Source: Bacteroidia bacterium
Lineage (GTDB): Bacteria; Bacteroidota; Bacteroidia; Cytophagales; Cyclobacteriaceae
Reading direction: 5' to 3'
Assembly (NCBI GenBank): GCA_030425425.1
Contig: JAUIAO010000009.1
Location: forward strand, 1-64,000
DNA length: 64,000 nt
Part shown: in pieces, positions 27,074 through 36,215 of the stretch
How positions within the stretch are numbered: position 1 is the first letter of the stretch
How the letters are laid out: every line of letters starts with the position of its first letter
Notes under the pieces: generated by a model
Databases searched by the model: none
Told to the model about the DNA's origin: nothing
What the model saw: the letters and a program-made list of their open reading frames with translations, nothing else
Program-made: the position numbers and the translations under genes

Positions 27074-29053
27074 TTATTGCTTTACAAATCCCAATTTCTC
27101 AGCTTTTTTAAAATGACGATTTGCAACATTTTGATCACCAGTTTCTGATTCGATTATTCCGAGGTAATAATATGCCTCAGCAAAAATCAATTCGTCATTG
27201 TCTTGTGTAGAGCCGACAAATATGTAATCACTAATGTTTCGTCTTTCCTTGATGAGTTTCTCCAATTCTTTCTGAGCCTCTTCAACATCAGACTTGAAAT
27301 AATGATACTTGGCTCGATTTAGCTTGTATTTTAGTTTATAAGGATAGTATTTAACCAAACGATTATGAGCATTTATTTGACTCTCAGGTATCTGCATTTT
27401 ACTTGCTAAATCAAGTAATTCATTGTGTATTTTGTATTCGTACTTGATGTATTTAGAAGCACTATCAAGCGAGCTTACAGCATCAGTAGTATCTCCCAAA
27501 GTCATTTCACATTGATATTTTAAGTAATATGCGTAACCATCATTCTTTACATTCAGAATCATTTGCAAATCTTTCAGTGACTCTTCATAAAACTTCATCT
27601 TAAAAGATGTGACAGCTCTGTTATAAATCATATCATAATTGTCCGGATCGATAGCCATGGCGCGAGCATAATCAAGATATGCTCTTTTGTGATAGCCACT
27701 CAAAGAATAGATTTCAGCTCGATTTTTATAAGCCTCCATGAGATATGGGTTTAGCTTGACAAGGATATTCAAATCTTCAAGCGCTTTTTGAAAATTCCTC
27801 TCTTGTAACAAAGTCTCACTTCTGTAGTGTAATGCCGTCCAATTCAAAGTATCAATTTCAAAGGCCTGTGATAATTGTTCAATGGCTTGTAAATTTCTGG
27901 ACTGTTCGAGTAAAACAACCCCTTTAAAGGTCGAAATCACTGAATTATTGCTATGCGAAGATGCTGAGTCCAAAAGCTTAATCGCTTCTTTTTTATTATC
28001 TATCATCAATTCACAAATCGCTTTATCCAGATAATTCCGTTGTTCTATGTCCATACCATAATGCTCGAAATAATACCGCAATGCTTTCAAATAAGAATCC
28101 TTTATGGCCATTTTAGATTCGAACTTATACTTCTTTTCAGATTGGTTTTCTTCCAATGAAATCGCTTCATAAAAAGCTTTAACAGCCTCCGAATATTTTC
28201 CCAATTCCTTAAGTAAAAAACCATGTATGGCCAAGTAGTTGTAGTTAGTTGGATCGATCAGCTGAAGTCGTTTGATATCTTCTTCAAATTGCTCAATACT
28301 GTTACTCTCCATAGCCGATACTATTGCTCTCATCATGATCCCCTGCTCCCACTCCGGGTTATTCTCAACACCCTCATTTAGTATCCTTAATGCACTTCGA
28401 ATATTGTCATAAGCCAAATCGTAATTGACGATATATGGGTAAACATCGGTGAATGTACTGTCATATTCAATACACTTTTTCATCAACTTATAGGCTCTCA
28501 AATACCAACCCTTCTCGATATGAGTAAGAGCGAGACCATAAGTTCCAACCGTCTCATAATTAGGAACTCCAGACAATATTTCAAATAAATCTTTAGCCTC
28601 TTTAAGTTTTTGCTGTGCTATATATACCAATCCAAGCATATAGCGTGCCTCTAGAAATAGGGAGTTAATAACTAAAGTTTCATTGTACGCTTCTTTGGCT
28701 TTCTCGTATTGCCCTTCTTGGTAATGTATATTTCCTATGTAAAATGGGAAAAGTTCGACTTCCGGATATTCATCATGTAGGTGACTAAAATGGAAAAGTG
28801 CTTCCTCTATCTCATTGTTTTCCAAATAATTCAAACCCTTCTCAAATTCAACTTCCAGATAGGATTGTTTCTCTGTTTCTTTTTCTACAGTAAAAGTAGA
28901 CTGATCAACTACAGGTTTTATTTTAAATAAATCATCAGTTGCATAATTCCTTACATCGACCTGACCATAAAGTATATGATCAATTGAAAACAAAAAAAGA
29001 ATGAATAAACTGATTCGTCTAAGAGCTAAAAAGTAGAATCCTGAAGTTTTCAA
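27074..29053 (-). CDS. exported multi-TPR repeat protein
   Basis: A 659-aa protein with an N-terminal signal/anchor (about 12-30, LFILFLFSIDHILYGQ) followed by at least a dozen tetratricopeptide repeats covering most of the chain (for example PFYIGNIHYQEGQYEKAKEAYNETL; LEARYMLGLVYIAQQKLKEAKDLF; TALHYRSETLLQERNFQKALEDLNILVKLNPYLMEAYKNRAEIYSLSGYHKRAYLDYARAMAIDPDNY). TPR superhelices are interaction scaffolds; the partner is unknown. Its 3' end abuts the TolC gene. No catalytic domain is visible. Confidence 0.88.
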   Translation of the reverse strand: MKTSGFYFLALRRISLFILFLFSIDHILYGQVDVRNYATDDLFKIKPVVDQSTFTVEKETEKQSYLEVEFEKGLNYLENNEIEEALFHFSHLHDEYPEVELFPFYIGNIHYQEGQYEKAKEAYNETLVINSLFLEARYMLGLVYIAQQKLKEAKDLFEILSGVPNYETVGTYGLALTHIEKGWYLRAYKLMKKCIEYDSTFTDVYPYIVNYDLAYDNIRSALRILNEGVENNPEWEQGIMMRAIVSAMESNSIEQFEEDIKRLQLIDPTNYNYLAIHGFLLKELGKYSEAVKAFYEAISLEENQSEKKYKFESKMAIKDSYLKALRYYFEHYGMDIEQRNYLDKAICELMIDNKKEAIKLLDSASSHSNNSVISTFKGVVLLEQSRNLQAIEQLSQAFEIDTLNWTALHYRSETLLQERNFQKALEDLNILVKLNPYLMEAYKNRAEIYSLSGYHKRAYLDYARAMAIDPDNYDMIYNRAVTSFKMKFYEESLKDLQMILNVKNDGYAYYLKYQCEMTLGDTTDAVSSLDSASKYIKYEYKIHNELLDLASKMQIPESQINAHNRLVKYYPYKLKYKLNRAKYHYFKSDVEEAQKELEKLIKERRNISDYIFVGSTQDNDELIFAEAYYYLGIIESETGDQNVANRHFKKAEKLGFVKQ

Positions 29054-29360
29054 AGGGAAATATGAATTACAAAAAAAGGTTGAAAAATTAGATTACAATT
29101 GATAACTGATCGTAAATCTAAGAAAATATGATCTAAGTGCTAAATTATCACAAATACATGAATGAATATTGTGCAGTTATTTTACCAAAGATTAAAAACG
29201 AACAATCACATCTATTCAATACACCAAAATCATAATCTTCATATCAAAAGAAGCTAATTGACTAAATACTGCTCTTAAAATCTATCAAGAAACAAACCCA
29301 TCCATAACATCAACGTTAGGATAGAATGATTACCTCTTTTTCATTTTACAATTCATAATC
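29054..29360. other. AT-rich spacer without recognisable features
   Basis: This 307-bp divergent region lies between the TPR gene and the zinc-ribbon gene. It is strongly AT-rich. No ORF with coding character, tRNA, strong inverted repeat or clear promoter core was seen. Confidence 0.6.
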
Positions 29361-29570
29361 ATGAATCACGATAACTGGAAATGCCCGAAATGTGACAATC
29401 GTCAATTCGAAACAGATCAATTCGCAGCTACAGGAGGCGGCATCACCAAATTCCTCGATATCCAAAATAAGAAATTCACTACTGTAACCTGCACGAGATG
29501 CAAATACACTGAAATTTACAAGGGCGACACAAGTGCTCTAGGTAATTTTTTCGACTTCTTTACGAGCTAA
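29361..29570 (+). CDS. small zinc-ribbon protein
   Basis: A 69-aa protein with two CxxC knuckles (WKCPKCDN at about 7-14 and TCTRCKYTE at about 44-52), forming a zinc ribbon of the 'nucleic-acid-binding protein containing a Zn-ribbon domain' (DUF2082-like) type. The middle has AATGGGITKFLDIQNKKFTTV, typical of the family. No signal peptide. Function is unknown; it may bind nucleic acid or act in redox or zinc sensing. It stands alone ahead of the TetR cluster. Confidence 0.8.
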   Translation: MNHDNWKCPKCDNRQFETDQFAATGGGITKFLDIQNKKFTTVTCTRCKYTEIYKGDTSALGNFFDFFTS

Positions 29571-29615
29571 TAAGTTACTCGAAAGCTATACAACATTCGC
29601 TTTTAAAAAATCGCT

Positions 29616-29640
29616 TATATTTGTAAGTGATTACTCACTA
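29616..29640 (+). promoter_or_regulatory. tetR promoter element and overlapping operator (site 1)
   Basis: TATATTTG (29616-29623) fits the Bacteroidota -7 consensus TAnnTTTG. It runs directly into the operator-like GTAAGTGATTACTCACTA (29623-29640), whose last base is the A of the tetR ATG. A repressor bound here would cover the transcription start and the start codon, implying autoregulation and a very short leader. Site 2 matches it at 15 of 18 positions. Confidence 0.65.
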
Positions 29641-30167
29641 TGACAGAGAAGCAAGAAAAAATTTTAACCGCTGCTTTAGAGCTATTTGCTCAGGAAGGTT
29701 ATAAAGTTACCTCCACGAGTAAGGTAGCCAGGCAAGCTGCTGTTTCTGAGGGCTTAATTTTCCGGCATTTTAAAAACAAAGAGGGCTTACTTGATGCCAT
29801 CATGAAGGAAGGAGAAAAGCGAGCTAAGCTATTGTTTGCCGACATTGTATTAGAAACAGATCCTAAAACTGTTATTCTTAAAACCCTCGAAATGGGAATA
29901 AAAACTGTTCAAAATCAATCTGAATCTAATTTTTGGAAACTTCAATATAAAATCAAATGGGAGTTAGAAGAATACAATGCCCACAAGGTGGAACCGCTCC
30001 TTTATGCTCTGGTAAGAGCTTTCGAAAAACTTAATTACCCAGAACCTGAGTTTGAAGCCAATAGCCTTATGATTCTTATCGATGGATTAGCCATGCGTTA
30101 CTTCCTGGATCAGCAGTTTGAGATAGATGGTCAAATCGAATTTTTAAAAAGAAAATATAACCTTTAA
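29640..30167 (+). CDS. TetR/AcrR family transcriptional regulator
   Basis: A 175-aa repressor. The N-terminal TetR_N HTH is clear (KQEKILTAALELFAQEGYKVTSTSKVARQAAVSEGLIFRHFKNKEGLLDAI, about 4-54; the usual FxxxGYxxTSxxxIAxxAGVSxGxxYxHFxxKEgL pattern). A ligand-binding helical domain follows (about 60-170). Related operator-like sites occur at its own start, before the following reductase gene and before the metallohydrolase gene, so it probably represses itself and the two downstream genes in response to a small ligand, perhaps a toxic aldehyde or ketone. The ligand is not known. Confidence 0.93.
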   Translation: MTEKQEKILTAALELFAQEGYKVTSTSKVARQAAVSEGLIFRHFKNKEGLLDAIMKEGEKRAKLLFADIVLETDPKTVILKTLEMGIKTVQNQSESNFWKLQYKIKWELEEYNAHKVEPLLYALVRAFEKLNYPEPEFEANSLMILIDGLAMRYFLDQQFEIDGQIEFLKRKYNL

Positions 30168-30181
30168 AAAATTTAACACGT

Positions 30182-30199
30182 TAGTGAGTGAGTACTTAC
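30182..30199. promoter_or_regulatory. TetR operator-like site 2 ahead of the reductase gene
   Basis: Read on the minus strand this is GTAAGTACTCACTCACTA, agreeing with site 1 (29623-29640) at 15 of 18 positions. It lies between the tetR stop and the ATG at 30215, and includes the GTG that would otherwise lengthen the next gene. Confidence 0.65.
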
Positions 30200-30214
30200 T
30201 ACAAAACAACTGAT

Positions 30215-31273
30215 ATGAAAAATATAGACAAAACTAAACCCGTATTAGTGACAGGTGCTACGGGATATGTAGCTGGCTGGCTAGTGAAAAAGTTATTGGA
30301 TGAAGGAATGACAGTACATGCAGCCGTCCGAAACCCAAACAAAAAAAACAAAATTGCCCACCTGGAGGAATTAGCAGCTCAATCAAAAGGTACGATTAAA
30401 TATTTTAAATCAGATCTACTTGACGAAGGGTCATATACAGAAGCGATGAAGGACTGTGAAGTTGTTTTTCACACTGCTTCTCCTTTCACTTCAAAGTACA
30501 AGGATCCTCAGAAAGACTTGATAGACCCAGCTGTAAAAGGAACTCAGAACGTTTTGGAAACCGCTTCGGCCACACCTTCTGTAAAAAGAGTAGTCGTAAC
30601 AAGTAGCTGCGCAGCGATTTATACTGATGCCGTAGATTGTGCAAAAGCACCAGGAGGAATCTTGACCGAAGAAGTCTGGAATACCACTTCATCACTGAAC
30701 TATCAACCCTACTCCTATTCCAAAACACTGGCTGAAAAAAAAGCATGGGATCTAGCCGATAGCCAGAAACAGTGGGACCTGATCACGATCAACCCATCAC
30801 TTGTCATGGGACCTCCATTAAATCCTAAGTCCAATACTTCAGAGAGTTTCTCCTTGCTCAAACAACTTGCAGATGGAACGTCTAAAATGGGAGCACCAAA
30901 ATTGGGTATGGGTGTGGTAGATGTAAGAGATGTAGCAGAGGCACATTATCAAGCGGCATTTACACCTGATGCGAAGGGCAGGTATATCACTAGTGCGCAC
31001 AATACCAACTTCTTCGAACTGGGCAAAGTGCTGTTGCCAAAATATGGTGCTAAATATCCTTTACCCAAAAAACCACTACCAAAGTGGCTGGTAATGATCG
31101 TAGGTCCGATGCTGAACAAAGCTCTTACAAAAAAGTTCATCAGAAACAATATGGACATTGAATGGAAAGCAGATAACTCAAAGATCCAGAATGAACTTGG
31201 AATCACCTTCCGACCACTGAAAGAAACAATGGAGGATTCTCTTCAAGTGTTAATTGATCAAAAAATTATTTAA
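30215..31273 (+). CDS. NAD(P)-dependent epimerase/reductase (dihydroflavonol-4-reductase-like SDR)
   Basis: A 352-aa extended short-chain dehydrogenase. The dinucleotide-binding VLVTGATGYVAGWLVKKLL (GxxGxxA form, about 10-28) and AAVRNPNK pattern suggest NADP use. The catalytic YSYSKTLAEKKAW gives the YxxxK pair, and VVVTSSCAAIYTD the Ser. Such enzymes reduce aldehydes and ketones (DFR/cinnamoyl-CoA reductase/methylglyoxal reductase branch). The frame opens at a GTG at 30188, but that lies inside operator site 2, so ATG 30215 is preferred. Regulation by the adjacent TetR is inferred from the operator sites. Confidence 0.9.
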   Translation: MKNIDKTKPVLVTGATGYVAGWLVKKLLDEGMTVHAAVRNPNKKNKIAHLEELAAQSKGTIKYFKSDLLDEGSYTEAMKDCEVVFHTASPFTSKYKDPQKDLIDPAVKGTQNVLETASATPSVKRVVVTSSCAAIYTDAVDCAKAPGGILTEEVWNTTSSLNYQPYSYSKTLAEKKAWDLADSQKQWDLITINPSLVMGPPLNPKSNTSESFSLLKQLADGTSKMGAPKLGMGVVDVRDVAEAHYQAAFTPDAKGRYITSAHNTNFFELGKVLLPKYGAKYPLPKKPLPKWLVMIVGPMLNKALTKKFIRNNMDIEWKADNSKIQNELGITFRPLKETMEDSLQVLIDQKII

Positions 31274-31296
31274 TAAAACACTGGAGTATTGTTGCA

Positions 31297-31311
31297 GGAA
31301 GTGTACTTACC
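31297..31311. promoter_or_regulatory. TetR operator-like site 3 ahead of the metallohydrolase gene
   Basis: GGAAGTGTACTTACC is a near-palindrome and shares GTACTTAC with site 2. It lies 41 bp upstream of the hydrolase start. The match is weaker than between sites 1 and 2. Confidence 0.45.
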
Positions 31312-31351
31312 CAAACAACCAAAAATCTAATGCCCATCAACCATTAATAAA

Positions 31352-32386
31352 ATGAAACAATTCGGAGGGAAAGTAACCAAAACACTCAAATCTCAATACG
31401 AACAATCCCCAAACTGGAAAGACGGTCAATTCCAAAATCTGGAAAAAACGTCCATGAATATGGGAATTTGGGATGTACCTGGGTTACTTAAAAAGCAGAT
31501 TTTCGAAAGAGCTGGCAGAGAACCAGAAAAACCGCTCGAGATAATACCCTTTGATCAGGAGTCTTTTTTGAATTCCACTGAAACGAATTTGATCTGGTAT
31601 GGTCACTCTGTGATTCTAATGAGAATCAATCAAAAAACCATTCTGATTGATCCGATGCTAGGGCATGATGCGGCACCAATCGCTCCATTCAAATCAAAAC
31701 GGTTTTCGGAGAATACTTTAGATCTGATTGATGGTTTTCCAGAGATTGATCTGGTACTAATGACTCATGATCATTACGATCATTTGGATATGACTAGCAT
31801 TAATAAGCTGAAAGAAAAAGTGAAGCAATTCTTTGTTGGGTTAGGGATCAAAAGACACTTAATCAAATGGGGAATTAATGATTCAGCGATCACAGAATTC
31901 GATTGGTGGGACCATCAATCACTTACGGATCTAACAATCACATACACTCCTACTCGCCATTTTTCGGGCAGAGGAATTAACGATCGGGCCAAATCACTCT
32001 GGGGAGGTTGGGCCATCAAATCACATGATGAAAACATATACTTCAGTGGAGATGGCGGCTATGGAGCGCATTTCAAAGAGGTGGGCGAGCGTCTGGGACC
32101 GTTTGATTTTGGTATGATGGAATGTGGCCAGTACAATGAACTGTGGCATCAGATACACATGTATCCAGAGGAAAGCATTCAGGCGATGATTGATGCAAAA
32201 GTTAAGAAATCAATGGCAGTACACTGGGCTGGGTTTGCGCTGGCCATGCATCATTGGAAAGAACCGATAGAGCGTTTTGTGAAAACAGCTAAAGAAAAAG
32301 AGCAAACGATATTAACACCTCGTATAGGAGAGTTGATAGTTTATAAAAATGATCAATCAGATGAATGGTGGAGATCCATTAATTAA
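31352..32386 (+). CDS. MBL-fold metallo-hydrolase (NAPE-PLD/UlaG-like)
   Basis: A 344-aa cytoplasmic-looking hydrolase of the metallo-beta-lactamase fold with the zinc motif THDHYDHLD (H139, H141, D143, H144). Later ligands are YFSGDGGYGAHF (Asp) and the C-terminal MAVHWAGFALAMHHW (His). The N-terminal WYGHSVILMRINQKTILIDPML is characteristic of the N-acyl-phosphatidylethanolamine phospholipase D / UlaG lactonase branch. It hydrolyses a phosphodiester or lactone; the substrate is unknown. It is the third member of the TetR cluster, about 78 bp after the reductase, and has its own weak operator-like site. Confidence 0.92.
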   Translation: MKQFGGKVTKTLKSQYEQSPNWKDGQFQNLEKTSMNMGIWDVPGLLKKQIFERAGREPEKPLEIIPFDQESFLNSTETNLIWYGHSVILMRINQKTILIDPMLGHDAAPIAPFKSKRFSENTLDLIDGFPEIDLVLMTHDHYDHLDMTSINKLKEKVKQFFVGLGIKRHLIKWGINDSAITEFDWWDHQSLTDLTITYTPTRHFSGRGINDRAKSLWGGWAIKSHDENIYFSGDGGYGAHFKEVGERLGPFDFGMMECGQYNELWHQIHMYPEESIQAMIDAKVKKSMAVHWAGFALAMHHWKEPIERFVKTAKEKEQTILTPRIGELIVYKNDQSDEWWRSIN

Positions 32387-32448
32387 CTGGTATCATTGTT
32401 ACACTGGCCCAATGAAGTTTATCTCAATTCACCAAAACTCCAAAAACA

Positions 32449-32479
32449 TAAAAAAGAAGGGTCACAATTGCAACCCTTC
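32449..32479 (-). terminator. terminator of the T9SS protein / PID-CTERM transcript
   Basis: Stem GAAGGGT / ACCCTTC (32456-32462 and 32473-32479). Read on the minus strand it is followed by a T-run (complement of 32449-32455), 22 bp after the stop codon of the 57-aa gene. This supports that small gene as a real transcript end. Confidence 0.75.
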
Positions 32480-32500
32480 AAATTAACCCAAACTTTACAT

Positions 32501-32674
32501 TCAACTTTTTTTATCATAAAGTTTTTTAATTCCATAAGCACCACCTGCTACGAGCAGCAAGCTCAACCCTCCATCAATTGGTGTTGCAGGAGGAGCACCT
32601 TGAGCCATTACTGGCACGGCCACTAAAAGTAACATTGGGAATAAAAAGAATATTTTTTTAACTGAATTTTTCAT
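32501..32674 (-). CDS. small PID-CTERM-like membrane protein (57 aa)
   Basis: A short gene with a cleavable or anchoring hydrophobic N-terminus (MKNSVKKIFFLFPMLLLVAV, then PVMAQ). It also has the compact C-terminal signature PIDGGLSLLLVAGGAYGIKK and a basic tail KLYDKKS. This PID + glycine + hydrophobic helix + basic tail pattern is that of PID-CTERM sorting-type proteins of Bacteroidota as I recall them (putative exosortase-like targets). It starts 12 bp after the stop of the 1061-aa T9SS gene on the same strand and is followed by a terminator, so it is the second gene of that operon. Function is unknown. Confidence 0.8.
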   Translation of the reverse strand: MKNSVKKIFFLFPMLLLVAVPVMAQGAPPATPIDGGLSLLLVAGGAYGIKKLYDKKS

Positions 32675-32686
32675 GTCTATAGGTGT

Positions 32687-35600
32687 TTACTTTTTCAAAA
32701 TAAATTTCAAGGACTCTTCATTTACTCTCAGAATGTAAACATGATTACGAAGAAGTTTTGAGCTGATGGTAGCCTGATTATTTTCAAACTCTACAGTTCC
32801 ATTGTAAATCAACTTCCCATCGATAGAATGAATAGTTACCAGCTCAGTCTTATTGGTTGGATAATTAATCTTCAATTCTCCATTCGCGCCACTTACTTGC
32901 AGATTTGATTCCAAAATAGATGAAAGAAGACTGCTTTTCACAAACTGAACACTAAACCGACGATCGATTGTATTAGCGTCTGCATTGAACGACACCTCTG
33001 AATCATGAGATAAATTATATCTCTTTCCCTCTATTTGATCTATCAAAATAATGTCAAAACCCTCAAAGCCTTCAAACTGCTGCACCGCTATGCTATAATT
33101 TCCCATATCTTTCAGGTCAATTCCTAACTCTACGGTTTGCTCAATTTTAGGTAATCCCTGAATTGAATACTTCTCACCACCCATCAAAGAATAAAACGAT
33201 ATAACTTCATTTCCTGAGAGTTTTTCTGCATCTAGTCCATAATCTTTTCCGAAAGTTGCCCGGTCTAACAATCCGATTATCAATTCGTTGTACAAACCAT
33301 TTCCTAAAAGAGATAGTTTTAAAATACTTTTTTCGTCATTCGCTATTCTATAGAAGTTATTATCAGAATTTGACCCGGCAGTTGACACTTGCATGTCAGC
33401 GGTGAATTCCACATTTCCAGCAGCAGATGCTTTGACAAAAAATCCCTGTAAAGAACCAATATGATCAATAGCTCCTGAAGTACCCTTTTGTCCGGCTACA
33501 CCATCATCTGAATTATCTGGTTGCTGAACGGTCGCTCCTAATTTATTGGCTGCAATGTAATCTCCTCCTCTATTCGAACTCACATTTTGTCCACCATCAT
33601 CCCATAGATAAATACTACCATCAATTGTTCCGGCATTTGTGCTATTATCGATAAATGAAGCAAGTGAAATTGCTGCAGCATAAGGGTTGGCTACCAGGTT
33701 GAAGCCTTCTCCTGATTTTGCAACACTCTTTGTTTGTGTACCTGAAACGGCATTACCCGTCAAAGAAACTACAGGATTTGTAGCATTGTAACCCACAAAA
33801 TATCCTTGGCCTGAATTCATTGACCCTGATGGAACAGTCCAGCTTCCATCTGCTTCATTGTAGGAATATAAATAATCAGCTGAAAGATCAGACAAATCCG
33901 CACCAGTCACAGGACTACCAATGATACTATATCCGGCGCTACCTGTTGAGTTGCGTTTTACAGTAACTTGACCCGAACCGGAAGCAGCACCCAGAATTGC
34001 AAAAGAAGCTCCAGAATTGACAGTAACAATCGATCCAGACTCAATATTGATATCATTTACTGCCGCTTCACCATTAATGATCGGATCATTTGCTACATCT
34101 GGAATCAACACATCGTCAGTAGCAGCAGGAACAGACCCTCCTACCCAGTTTGAAGCTGTGGCCCAGTCTGAATCTGTAGCACCTGACCATGTAATTACTG
34201 CTGCATTTTTTATTTCCAAAGCGTGAATGTATGCATCGCTTCCTTCCAGAGTTGCGGTAATAATACCGGCAGGACCAGTATAACTGAAAGTACTTGGATG
34301 TGCGTCGGTATCACCATTATGCTCCGCAGAGATAGTCCCAAGATCATTATTTTCTGAATCTCTAAACCTGAAAACTGATCCATCAGCACTGTAAGTACAT
34401 GTAGTAAATGTGATGTCTGATTTACCTGATACTGGAATGGCATAAACGTTATTCACTCTAGCTACCATCCCATGTTGTGGATCATTGTATCTAAATTGAC
34501 TTCCTGTGCCTCGGTCGATTGTCAATATCCCGTCTTGCGACACTAGTGAATTATAGTTGATTGATTGTGATTGTGCCAATTCACTGCCATCATTAAACTT
34601 GTAAGTATAGGTTGTACCCGGACTCGTTGCTGGTGTCAAGCTACTATCCACAATTCTGATGGTAAACGAGGAAGGTAAAGTGCTTCCATCAGAAACTGTA
34701 ATTTCCATTAAATCACCGTTGATCTGTGTGTCAGACACATCTCCTGTTAGGCTTGGAATTAAGCCTGATAATGAATTTCCACCAAGATCGATTATTGCCA
34801 AAGCTTTTTCAGCAGTTGTATACCCGACAGTTCCACTTGAAACAGACACAGTAGCATTGCTGCTAGCATCAGCTCCAGAGGTATAATCTATTTGTACACC
34901 ATTGAGAGTAATCGTTCCAGATTTCTGTACCCATGAAGTCAGAGAGACATCATAAGGAATAGGTGATACTTCTATGTATGGAATGTAAGCGCTACCAGCG
35001 GCTGTCAAGACCACTGTGCCCGCATCCCCCACATATTGTAAATCAACAAAAGGCCCATATGAACCATCTGCAAAAGTTGATCCAGTGAGGTTGTTAATGG
35101 AAGAAACATCAAAAGCTCCAGTAGAACTCGTAGCATTCAATGCATCACTTGTGTATGCATCTCCTCCTATTCTAATGTAGCTGTTTCCTGCTACCTGAAG
35201 GGTAATTATATTTCCTGTTTTTACCTGCACTCCGTGCTGGGAACCATTTAAAGTGTAGCCATTGCAGCAACCAGCCTCAATTTTGAAAAGTCCCGCCTCT
35301 ATGGTACTAGCCCCGGAAGCGGCCACAATGCTACCATCTCTCAAATCGAAAAAATATGGAACATTTTTATCAGCCGTGCTAAAGTCCTTTCCTGCCTGTA
35401 GAGGGATAACAGTGACTTCTGGCAGATAAGTATCACCACCTGTTCCTGTCACCGTAGTGAAAGTGAGCGTAGATGCGGCACCTGAATACACAAAATCGTA
35501 AGTATCTACCCGATCACTCACTACCTGAGTGTTTTGTGTACCCAAATCTCCAGCCGAAGCGGCAGTTCCTTCCATTTTAAGACCAGAATATGCTGAACCC

Positions 35601-35872
35601 AAAAATCTTACTGTGCAGCTTCCATCTACATTGATGCTTATAGTTTGACCTACTTTTAGGTCTAATCCGTAAGTCGTACCATGATGGATGTAAGCTCCTC
35701 CCAATGTTAGTTTACCATCACCGCTAGTTTGATTGGTAATGATAGAGCCATCGCGAAAATCGTAAGTAGTTGACCCAGTAAAAGATTGAGCCATCGAACT
35801 GGTATAAGTCCAAAAAATACAAAGGCCCAGAATCAGTGATTTTAAGCCTGAAAAACGTAGTTGTCTCTTCAT
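32687..35872 (-). CDS. secreted T9SS protein with three-fold repeated beta module
   Basis: A 1061-aa surface or secreted protein. It has a signal peptide (about 1-29, ending SSMAQ). Three related modules begin with TYDFRDGSII (about 36), YFFDLRDGSIV (about 172) and YTYKFNDGSEL (about 419); each continues with a segment containing GHG/QHG-type residues and a [F/L]xGxAYS-like strand, and looks like a carbohydrate-binding-type beta-sandwich. A middle Gly/Ser-rich region and a C-terminal T9SS type A sorting domain (about 985-1061, LQVSGANGELKINYP ... LRVNEESLKFILKK) follow. No catalytic motif is visible. The adjacent hybrid two-component regulator suggests induction by a glycan, and the module may bind it; both are inferences. 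Confidence 0.85.
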   Translation of the reverse strand: MKRQLRFSGLKSLILGLCIFWTYTSSMAQSFTGSTTYDFRDGSIITNQTSGDGKLTLGGAYIHHGTTYGLDLKVGQTISINVDGSCTVRFLGSAYSGLKMEGTAASAGDLGTQNTQVVSDRVDTYDFVYSGAASTLTFTTVTGTGGDTYLPEVTVIPLQAGKDFSTADKNVPYFFDLRDGSIVAASGASTIEAGLFKIEAGCCNGYTLNGSQHGVQVKTGNIITLQVAGNSYIRIGGDAYTSDALNATSSTGAFDVSSINNLTGSTFADGSYGPFVDLQYVGDAGTVVLTAAGSAYIPYIEVSPIPYDVSLTSWVQKSGTITLNGVQIDYTSGADASSNATVSVSSGTVGYTTAEKALAIIDLGGNSLSGLIPSLTGDVSDTQINGDLMEITVSDGSTLPSSFTIRIVDSSLTPATSPGTTYTYKFNDGSELAQSQSINYNSLVSQDGILTIDRGTGSQFRYNDPQHGMVARVNNVYAIPVSGKSDITFTTCTYSADGSVFRFRDSENNDLGTISAEHNGDTDAHPSTFSYTGPAGIITATLEGSDAYIHALEIKNAAVITWSGATDSDWATASNWVGGSVPAATDDVLIPDVANDPIINGEAAVNDINIESGSIVTVNSGASFAILGAASGSGQVTVKRNSTGSAGYSIIGSPVTGADLSDLSADYLYSYNEADGSWTVPSGSMNSGQGYFVGYNATNPVVSLTGNAVSGTQTKSVAKSGEGFNLVANPYAAAISLASFIDNSTNAGTIDGSIYLWDDGGQNVSSNRGGDYIAANKLGATVQQPDNSDDGVAGQKGTSGAIDHIGSLQGFFVKASAAGNVEFTADMQVSTAGSNSDNNFYRIANDEKSILKLSLLGNGLYNELIIGLLDRATFGKDYGLDAEKLSGNEVISFYSLMGGEKYSIQGLPKIEQTVELGIDLKDMGNYSIAVQQFEGFEGFDIILIDQIEGKRYNLSHDSEVSFNADANTIDRRFSVQFVKSSLLSSILESNLQVSGANGELKINYPTNKTELVTIHSIDGKLIYNGTVEFENNQATISSKLLRNHVYILRVNEESLKFILKK

Positions 35873-36215
35873 AAGAATATAGTTGTTTTTAAAAGGTTGA
35901 AAAACTAACCGGCTCCACTTATGTGGAACCGGAAGATTAGTCTAGGGAAATTATAAGTTTAGATCTTTGATTTTTAGGTGATCACGAACCCCGTAAGTAG
36001 ATTTCATCAGATAATAAAAATTGATGCATTTGTCTCTTCAAGGTTTGTAATATGCCACAATTTAGATCTGAGACGGATTTTGGGAATTTCTAAATCGTCG
36101 CAAAAAATTCATCAAATGTTGCAAGAGGGCAATCACCCACCTATTTATGGGCATACTACTGATTGGTTGTATTAAACAAGTCTAAGCTAACTGACAGATA
36201 AACTACCCATTGCTT
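35873..36215 (-). promoter_or_regulatory. leader/promoter region of the T9SS gene with a hairpin
   Basis: This 343-bp spacer lies between the hybrid regulator gene and the T9SS gene it may control; no gene is visible. A 10-bp inverted repeat with one mismatch (CCGGCTCCAC / GTGGAACCGG, 35909-35918 and 35923-35932, loop TTAT) lies 37 bp before the T9SS start codon. On the minus strand it is followed by TTAGTTTTT. It could be a regulator site, a leader hairpin or an attenuator. Confidence 0.45.

Noticed and set aside
30188-30214. GTG start for the reductase gene
   Set aside because: It lies within operator-like site 2, and the added nine residues do not resemble the family; ATG at 30215 fits the Rossmann N-terminus.
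32396-32626. 76-codon plus-strand frame after the metallohydrolase gene
   Set aside because: It is antisense to the better supported PID-CTERM-like gene and crosses that gene's terminator.
35978-36175. 65-codon plus-strand frame in the HTCS-T9SS spacer
   Set aside because: No coding character or family resemblance, opposite to the transcription of both neighbours.
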